Below are positions 57,255 to 64,000 of a stretch of 64,000 nt of DNA, one piece after another. Each line of letters starts with the position of its first letter. Position 1 is the stretch's first letter. The translations under genes were made by a program, and so were the position numbers. Source of the DNA: Takakia lepidozioides (Eukaryota; Streptophyta; Takakiopsida; Takakiales; Takakiaceae); contig CM060734.1 of assembly GCA_030704615.1 (NCBI GenBank), positions 9,672,001 to 9,736,000 on the forward strand. The letters are read 5' to 3'. The notes under the pieces are model-generated. The model had not been told where the DNA came from and did no database searches. It worked only from the letters and a program-made list of their open reading frames with translations.

Positions 57255-58650
57255 GCATGCAGAGTCTTTTCTGTGAGTAATCAAGTCAACTGGAATTGTC
57301 CTTGGGTTTGGCAGCCAATCAGATTGAAGGAGCCCGGATGAAATCACTTTTCCCAGTTTTGCTATTGATGTTAAACTGGAATGGTCAGAACATCACACCA
57401 GTCTGTCACTGTTGTCCCTCAAGAAATATTAAAGTTGCTATTGACATCTACAGGATGAGGCAAATTTCTCCCTATATATCTGTTAAATTTATGGAAAGAG
57501 TGTGACTTGTAATTGATAATGAAGAAGATACAATAATGAGTGTGTGTACACTTTAAGACGTAAACAGTTATGACTATTGTTGATACACCCAATAGGTTTG
57601 AGTCACAGATCACAACTCTTAGACAAAGAGTGGTGTATTTTCAGGATTCACCATATGAATTGTTGAATGTTAGAGTTTACTTCCAAAACCCTCGGACCTT
57701 CCCTCAATCAAGAGGCAGTTTTGTTCAACAATGTTATTAAAGTATATTCATATTATTTATTTATTTATTTGCCAACAGGGGGATTAAGCCCTGATAAATT
57801 TTATTATAAAATATTTTTGGGGGGACAGAGCCCTTACACATTATTTGGGATTATTTTGGGGAAAAACTTAAAACCCCTTAAATGCCATAAGGCGCACACA
57901 TCGTATTTAATGATTAGAGAACTTGACTGGAGAACAATTCTTTTGAACCTCAAAGAAGACAACTGCGACGACATACAGAATCATGCGACCTATCCATTAA
58001 TACTAGAGGCAAGTCATAAGTAGGCAAGTCCGACCAAGAAGTGCCCTGGGAATTAGCAACAATCCAATCTCCCCGGGTTATTAGTTTCAACGGTAATTGA
58101 GCCTAGATGATGTCGCTGAGGACTTAATGTGTTTCCAGTTAACCTCACGGTCGAACTCCGGGGATGTTGTGATCATTCTCCCCTCACTTCTTCTCCACAC
58201 AGCTTCTGTGTGCGTGACATTTCATTATTCCACGACACGTAGTCACGTGGAAAAAAGAAGCCATTGGTTGGGTGGGGGGGTAATTTTTGCCGCGATTTCT
58301 GTGAGGTCGTTACAGAATGCTCCCATAGGCCTTACTCTGGCTTCCATGATCATTTTATTCTACAAAATTAGCTTTTAGGAACTATTCTGACACCTACTCA
58401 AACTCGTTTATGGTGAACGGTTCAGAGTTACGTCTTATTAGTAAACCTCATTTCGTGTTGCTCTGATTGTTGCAGAATGACAGAAGGCTAGGACGATGAG
58501 CGTCATGGAAGAGATGACCCCAATGAACATGGACCGCCCCTAAGAAAATCAAAGGGTCAAAGCAAGACTTGAATTGGGAAGTATATGGTGACCCCAGCAT
58601 ACTAGCAGAAAGAGGGCCGGGAGGATGTTCCGGAAGAGTTCAGGTGGCCA
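57255..58650. other. Intergenic, no gene recognised
   Basis: VIM 3' flank, then AT-rich sequence with GCCAACAGGGGGATTAAGCC near 57,770 of unknown origin. Open frames here are short. Confidence 0.4.
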
Positions 58651-59385
58651 ATGGCGAGATGCAAAAAATTCGTGAAGTGGTATCACATCAATCGATTGTG
58701 TCCTTTGGATAGGCATGACGTGCAAACCCGAAACAATTCCGCAGAGTCCAGGTCTTGCACGAACTTGCATTTACAACGTAGGGCGAATGAGGTGCATTGC
58801 ACATTGTGGGGTCAACCTCTCTTAAAGGGCCAAATCCCGTACACCTTGGCAGTCATGTTGTACGTGGAGGTCATTCTCTTGCGTCCAGTGAATTGGCAAA
58901 CTGTTAGTAGGAGGAATGCAAGGATGCTATACGATTTGGAGTACATCCCGGACACGTTTCGAATACAACCGGCTGCAACGTTAGAGGAACAACTGGCGGA
59001 AAGATACCAGCGAATCAGGATCCTGCATGACCGACTAGACTTGCAAACACTACGCATAGCCGAGTTGGAAGCTAGATTGCAAGACATGCCTCCAAACAAT
59101 GAAGGCACTGTTGTCCACAATGAGGATCGAACAAACGTCGTGGATATGGACACGGAGTTTGCGATGCCCGATCGCAGTATTGACCTCATCATTCACGAAA
59201 TTAATAAAAATAAAAATAAAAATAAAAATATTAGACGCCGCATCGTACCGCTTTGTGCCACGTGGCATAATGTATTTTATAATAATGAAAAAAAAAACTA
59301 CGTGGCAGCCCATCTAAGGTGTCGCGTGCTATCGCTAGCTCGTGTTCTAACCCTAAGGCCACCTTATCCATTTGATTGTATTTAG
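58651..59385 (+). CDS. Unrecognised open frame, possible TE protein
   Basis: An ATG-started frame of 244 codons. Residues 45-100 look folded (YTLAVMLYVEVILLRPVNWQ, YDLEYIPDTFRIQP). Residues 105-150 form a helix or short coiled coil (LEEQLAERYQRIRILHDRLD, AELEARLQDM). A low-complexity (KN)n stretch comes from an (AAAAAT)n microsatellite at 59,200-59,230, and the sequence after it is probably not real coding. No domain recognised. The likely true end is before the microsatellite. It borders a CACTA-like end, so it may be transposon cargo. Confidence 0.3.
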   Translation: MARCKKFVKWYHINRLCPLDRHDVQTRNNSAESRSCTNLHLQRRANEVHCTLWGQPLLKGQIPYTLAVMLYVEVILLRPVNWQTVSRRNARMLYDLEYIPDTFRIQPAATLEEQLAERYQRIRILHDRLDLQTLRIAELEARLQDMPPNNEGTVVHNEDRTNVVDMDTEFAMPDRSIDLIIHEINKNKNKNKNIRRRIVPLCATWHNVFYNNEKKNYVAAHLRCRVLSLARVLTLRPPYPFDCI

Positions 59386-59386
59386 A

Positions 59387-59450
59387 GAAGTTTGAACCTC
59401 CAACCTCTTTATTATAAGATTTATAATTCACTACCTGCTAACCAATACAC
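59387..59450 (-). mobile_element. Very degenerate tRNA-like segment
   Basis: On the minus strand GGTTAGCAGGTAGTGAA and GGAGGTTCAAAC resemble A- and B-boxes, 45-50 bp apart. The stems do not pair. Weak SINE candidate. Confidence 0.2.
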
Positions 59451-59454
59451 CCAT

Positions 59455-59802
59455 TAGTCATTCATGTGATCATGTGGTGTTTTAATTGTATTATACACAC
59501 CAAATTATAAAACCCCTAGTAGTCATCATGACTATGTAACCTCATCCATGTACACTGTAGTCATGGAAATGACTATAGTGGTGAGCTAAATCTGGTCAAT
59601 TACCGTTGACCAGCCTTCCGCCTATTTCGGAGCCATGTAGTCATACAGACGACTACGTAGATAGTCGTTTATATGACTACAGTCGTATGAACGACTGCGG
59701 GAGATCAATTTCATATAAAAACATGGTGCAGTCATGATCAAAGTCAAGAAAACCATGACTATGACGGTTTGGCAGTCATAATTACCGCGATCTGTTGTAG
59801 TG
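59455..59802 (-). mobile_element. CACTA-like element end with GTAGTCAT subterminal repeats
   Basis: The right edge CGCGATCTGTTGTAGTG gives CACTACAACAGATCGCG on the minus strand. Inward, GTAGTCAT, ATGACTAC, CGACTACG and similar motifs recur in both orientations about ten times in 300 bp. No second terminus or transposase was found. The left limit is approximate. Confidence 0.45.
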
Positions 59803-60421
59803 AGACTTCATACATCTTCGTTACTAATCACGTGCTGTGAGTTTCTTTTTTTCTTCACCGAGTGAAGAACCACAGGTGCAGGAATGGGAACAATGGGTTG
59901 GCTAATATATGCACTCTTGTTCAATGCACACTGTCGATCATCATTTTTTTTTTTTTATCAAAGAATAAATCTGTGTCTGCTCAAACATATCTCGAGAAAA
60001 AATAAATGCTTGTTGTATCAAGCATTCTACAGTATACTGATGCTCCTTGCATGGAGCACAGCGACTTCCCGCACGGGGATTCTAACCTTAAACCCTTTGT
60101 CATTTTCACCTTACCCGGCTGCAGCATTCATCGTAGAGAGATAAAAGTCAGAAGCAGTGAGGGGGTAAAAGGTGAGTTGTAGAGCAGTGGTTGCTGTTCC
60201 CTCACATGAGTAAAGGCGTCAGGCACAGGAAAACCCAGAAGGGCCTGTGACCTCTTTCGATAGAATGATAGATTATTCCAGAGTATGGACCTCTGAGGTT
60301 CAGAATGGATCTAATCGTTTCTTAGGTCAAGAATTTCATCATGAGCTCTGCGAAATCCATGAGAGGTCCCTGCGAGTCATGAACCAAGTTAGATTGTAGT
60401 TAGAAATGGTGTGTCTATTTC
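59803..60421. other. No gene recognised
   Basis: AT-rich on the left, mixed on the right. It may be internal sequence of the LTR element that ends at 63.4 kb. Confidence 0.35.
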
Positions 60422-60739
60422 ATGGGTAGGGTCCTCGGGTATCCAAGTTGTGTACAGCAGATTTTAGATGAGGCAAGCCTCAGGAAAATGAAGATGAGGG
60501 AGGAGGCAACAGCTATTAGAGCTCGTCAGGCTCGTAGATTTGTCTTGGATTTTGCTAAGGAAAGTGAGGGAGAAGAGGCAAAAGATTCTCAGGAGGTGAG
60601 GTGGACAGTCCCCCAAGGAGGGGACGGTATTTTTGAGAGGCATAGTGGAACTGATGCATCTCAGAGCTCAGAGGATGGGGAGGATGAGGGGGATGAGGAG
60701 GAAGGTGGGGCAAGTTCCTCGGAGGGTGTGGGAGAGTAG
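60422..60739 (+). pseudogene. Acidic open frame upstream of the LTR-element polyprotein
   Basis: 105 codons: a basic helical first half (ASLRKMKMREEATAIRARQA) and a second half of Glu, Asp, Gly and Ser (SEDGEDEGDEEEGGASSSEG). No domain recognised. It is separated by stops from a further frame at 60864-61139 (VVPQAEFYNTLFAIPMPTTS). All three frames may be decayed parts of one element-encoded protein. Confidence 0.3.
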
Positions 60740-60863
60740 TGCCCATTCCGGCTATGACATCTGTGAGGTTCGATTGTATGCAATTTATTATTTGCAACGG
60801 AACTTTATTTACTCGGGGGACCGGTACTGCTGCTGAAGCGCAACTGATGGTGCAAGTTCTCTA

Positions 60864-61139
60864 TTGATTGGAGCTGTCACAACCAATGTCAACAATCATA
60901 TTTACGGTAAGGTGTTTGATGCTATTGTTGTTCCTCAAGCTGAATTCTATAATACTCTTTTTGCTATTCCCATGCCAACAACATCAGGTCCTATAAGACT
61001 GTCATGTTCAAACGAACGTATCAGCCACCCTGGCCAGCTTGTAGCCACGGCCCATCATAACTTGAATGAATTGGAGATTTCGTGCTCAGTTCCTGGTTTC
61101 ATGTCCGTGGTGGCTGATACGGAATTCGGAATATGGTAG
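60864..61139 (+). pseudogene. Short open frame of the same element, unrecognised
   Basis: 91 codons with a beta-rich look (IYGKVFDAIVVPQAEFY, HPGQLVATAHHNLNELEIS). No known family. Its position between the acidic frame and the coiled-coil frame suggests one original coding region. Confidence 0.25.
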
Positions 61140-61246
61140 TCCCAGTGGACCTGATGTTGTTGGCATGGGAGTAACAAAATGATTCCTAAAGAAATTAGCT
61201 ACATGAATATCGGCAGTATGAAACACCTTGCAGTACATATGATTCT

Positions 61247-63356
61247 TTGAGATTGTTTGCACTGGATGTGGAGGCCAACCTCAAGTTGCAGAAAGAGTTG
61301 GAGGACAATAAAACTGTCTTACAGCTTGCGAAGGAAAATTTAATTGAAGCAGGTCTTGAGCAGGAGAAGTTGCATGAAGTGCATAAGCAACAACTATATC
61401 AGTTGCAGGTTAAGCATGAAGGCAAGTTGCAGGAAGTGAAGTTGCTTCATACAGAGTTGGAAGCAGTCCATCAGAAAATGACCATACAGTGTGCCACACT
61501 AACGACTAATCTGGAGCTGACTGCACTAGAAGTTAAGAACCAAGCTGAGAGATGTTTAATGGCGGAGACAGAGTCAATGGAGCAGGGGAAACTCATTGCT
61601 GACATGAAGACTACTATCTGTCACAATGAAGATACTATTCAGCAGTTCCACCAGGTCGATGCCCAGAAAGACAGGTACATATTTGAGTTGCAGCAAACCA
61701 TCACAGTAAGGGACAATGAACTTTCTGTGAGTGAAAAAGCCTGGAAAGAAGCCAATAATTTGTCAGCTGCCTATGCAGCTCTGGTTGAGCCTCATGCGAA
61801 GTGCATGGAGACTTTACAGCAGCAGTTGGACACATACAGACTCAAGGAGGAGCAAGATCTCCGTGGTGTTACACAGAACTTGGTGGATAATCATCTTTTG
61901 CAAGAGTGGTTAACACAAGGGCCAGTGGAAGGGAAGGCACCAAGAAAGCTCACCCAAGATGAGATGAATGATCTCAGGCTACGGGTGTAGAACATTGCCA
62001 CAACCACTATAGACAATGTCTATAGTCGGATAGCTGAGTTGCAGGAGGATGTGAAAGGGCTGCAGACTCAAGTAGATGACTTTAGCTCCAACATTGATGA
62101 AAGGGCATTTGTTCCTGAGGAACAGCTCATGGCTACTTATTGCACGTCAGGACTTTGACTTTCCAATCTTCAGCACAGGAAATGCAGGACTTGCCAACAT
62201 CAGGAGGGACTGTGGCAACCGCATTACAACAACCACGCCACGTCGACAGTGTTGATACCATGACACTGCAGCAATCACTGTCTGAGGTTTGGGGTGATGC
62301 TTCTTTTAACCCACCTACTACTCCTGCTGCACTTGAATACAATCGGGCTATAATTCTACCCTCAACCAAATTCCCATTGTTATGGATTTGGCTTGGAAAG
62401 AATTCAGTCCTCCAGAGTCTTTGGCACACTATTACCAGATTATGCGCATTTGGTTGCCAGTGGCAACTCGAACTAAAGTTCTTCCAAATGACAGACCCAT
62501 TGAAGATCATCATTTTGCACGGTACTGGTCTGAGGCAGGCACCATGCTGAAGGAATTAATTGCCTTCCAGATTGTCATGGACATCTACACCAAGACCAAG
62601 GAGGTACCTAGTTTGGTCATGGGTTGTGGACTGTATTATGCTGCTTGTTTTATTTCACGCTATCACATTGGGCAGCAAAAGATGCAGATGAGATTTCAGA
62701 CTTATTCCAATGGGGAGCATTGGGTGTTACCTTCAGTTCCATCACATACATATCTGTATGATGTAAGGATCATGCTTCAGAAAGATCCCCAACTTCGTTC
62801 TTGGTTTACTTTTACTCTGGAGAATTTGGCCAAAGAAAACTTGGGTCTTGACCACATTTTTCCTAAGGGGCATGAAGCCAGAAAGTGGTTACACTTTTCC
62901 AATGTCATTGGCACACCACTCAGCTATACAAGCGATGAACTGAGGGCATACACTAATTTTGCCAGAAAGGGGTTGATACAAGTCTTAAAGTTTAAGCTTC
63001 CAGACATGGTAGGCATACACTGTATGCCAGTCAGGATTCATGAGAAGCCACATAAGGTCAGCGCACCGAAAGGCCACCGGGGGGAAGATGATTTAAATAC
63101 TACTGGTTCTGTGGATGGGAATTTTAACATGGCTGAGGATTATGCGATACAAATGGCCGAGAAGAAACGACGAGGATCTCCTATGCCTGAGAAGTTACCT
63201 CCTTATCAGCCAAAGGCAGGGCAATCAGTTCCATCCAGTCGGCAGTCATCCCTACCAACCAACGATATGGCTCGGGCTCACACACAAAGCCCTCCGAGGG
63301 ACTCTCACCGGCAGAAGGGTGATCGTTCACAAATGTTTGCTGATCCTAAACAATAA
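61247..63356 (+). pseudogene. LTR-element polyprotein: coiled coil plus unknown helical domain
   Basis: Frame 1 (61247-61990) is a nearly continuous coiled coil (KLQKELEDNKTVLQLAKENL; MQLDTYRLKE-like), ends at a stop and resumes (IAELQEDVKGLQTQVDDF) to about 62,155. Further pieces (62140-62390, SSAQEMQDLPTSGGTVATAL; then 62382-63356) change frame. The last 324 codons hold an all-helical domain (LAHYYQIMRIWLP, FARYWSEAGTMLKELIAFQI, YYAACFISRYHIGQQ, LENLAKENLGLDHIFP) and a disordered tail rich in Pro, Ser and Gln. Its stop lies 21 bp before a polypurine tract, so it is the last gene of an LTR element. No reverse transcriptase, integrase or zinc knuckle is present. It may be a divergent gag or a captured gene. 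At least one stop and one frameshift. Confidence 0.45.
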
Positions 63357-63377
63357 ACCGTAAGGACACGGCTTTTT

Positions 63378-63390
63378 GAGAGGGGGAGGG
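63378..63390 (+). other. Polypurine tract
   Basis: GAGAGGGGGAGGG lies 5 bp before TGTTAG, the expected plus-strand priming site next to a 3' LTR. Confidence 0.65.
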
Positions 63391-63394
63391 ATAA

Positions 63395-64000
63395 TGTTAG
63401 AGGGTTATCTGGGACTTAGACAGTTTTATGGGTTCTGTGGGGTACCCTTAATTTTGCGCAGACTTACGGATGGTAGACTCAGACCAATAGAGGCCTTAGG
63501 GGTGACAGACACAGGCCTTAGGGGTGACAGACATAGGCCTTAGGGGTGACAGGCACAGGCCTTAGGGGTGGTAGGCAGGCTCACACAGTCAGTTACAGGC
63601 TTACACAGCTTGTCACAGCCTGACACAGCTTGACACAGCCTTACACAACCTTACACAGCCTATCATAGCCTATCACAGTCAGTCACAGTCTATCACAGCC
63701 CGACATAGCCAGACACAACCCGACACAGCCAGTCACAGCTCGGCACAGTCACAACCCGACACAGTTTGGCACAGCCGGTCACAGCGTTCACAGGGAACGG
63801 TTATCATTGGCAGGGAACGACTATGTAGGAACGACATTTGCAGAGGGAACATGCATTTTGTCCTGGATGACAGTAATTAGTTAGTTAGGCGGTTAGAACA
63901 TCTTGTAGGTAAAATAGGCAGAGTAGCGACATGGAGGGGGTCACTTCTTGGAGATCACTTCTTGGACATCACTGGGGGAGATCAGGCGGAGAGCACGATC
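63395..64000 (+). mobile_element. Start of a 3' LTR, running off the window
   Basis: Begins TGTTAGAGGGTTATC right after the polypurine tract, as plant LTRs usually start with TG. The 5' LTR is not visible in the window, so the element is either truncated on the left or my boundary is wrong. The end lies beyond 64,000. Confidence 0.5.
63498..63790. repeat. Tandem repeats within the putative LTR
   Basis: First, four copies of GGCCTTAGGGGTGACAG (about 24-bp period, 63,500-63,575). Then about 20 loose copies of a 9-11 bp unit (CACAGCCTGA, CACAGTCAGT) to 63,790. Confidence 0.85.

Overview
The window looks like nuclear DNA of a streptophyte plant, most likely a seedless land plant or a charophyte alga. 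The intact genes have plant relatives: a VIM/ORTHRUS E3 ligase, MOG1, and an ER coiled-coil protein like Arabidopsis At2g24420/At4g31340. They have short GT-AG introns. Around them lie mobile-element families typical of large plant genomes (MULE with Ulp1, CACTA ends, tRNA-derived SINEs, an LTR element). The piggyBac copy and the PARP-E2 fusion argue against a flowering plant. My lean to a Chara-like alga rests on the style of the repeats and is weak.

Layout. 0-4.3 kb holds a PPR gene fragment, then a decayed convergent pair: a DNA amino-methyltransferase-like gene (+) and a ParB/sulfiredoxin-like gene with a DGNHR motif (-). Both are threaded with copies of one short palindrome. 4.4-8.3 kb holds TE debris (CACTA end, integrase fragment, SINE with target-site duplication) and a truncated F-box gene. 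8.3-9.6 kb is the intact intronless coiled-coil membrane protein gene. 10.4-14.5 kb is a full-length but disabled piggyBac element with exact TTAA duplications and two tRNA-like 50-mers. 15.0-15.95 kb is a short element with inverted ends. 16.9-19.8 kb is MOG1 (seven exons). 21.7-26.7 kb (-) is a five-exon PARP6/8-like gene fused to a UBE2Q-like E2 domain. 28-35 kb is SINE pieces, C-rich tandem repeats and several palindrome families. 35.6-44.3 kb is a decayed large MULE: transposase with SWIM finger (+) and Ulp1-like protease (-), tail to tail, full of GGGGATCA-type repeats. 44.3-49.4 kb is arrays of palindromes and a roughly 780-bp tandem duplication. 51.6-57.3 kb is an intact nine-exon VIM/UHRF-type gene. 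58-64 kb is more TE-like sequence, ending in an unrecognised polyprotein followed by a polypurine tract and the start of a 3' LTR.

The host genes do not form a pathway. VIM (reading of CG methylation, ubiquitination), PARP-E2 (ADP-ribosylation and ubiquitin chemistry) and MOG1 (Ran cycle) are independent single-copy-style genes in a repeat-rich region. The most unusual items are the methyltransferase/ParB-like pair with its palindrome, the compensatory tRNA-like repeats inside piggyBac, the palindrome families that keep their symmetry while their arms change, and the LTR-linked gene without a recognised domain. Exon joins were worked out by eye from splice signals, reading phase and family motifs.
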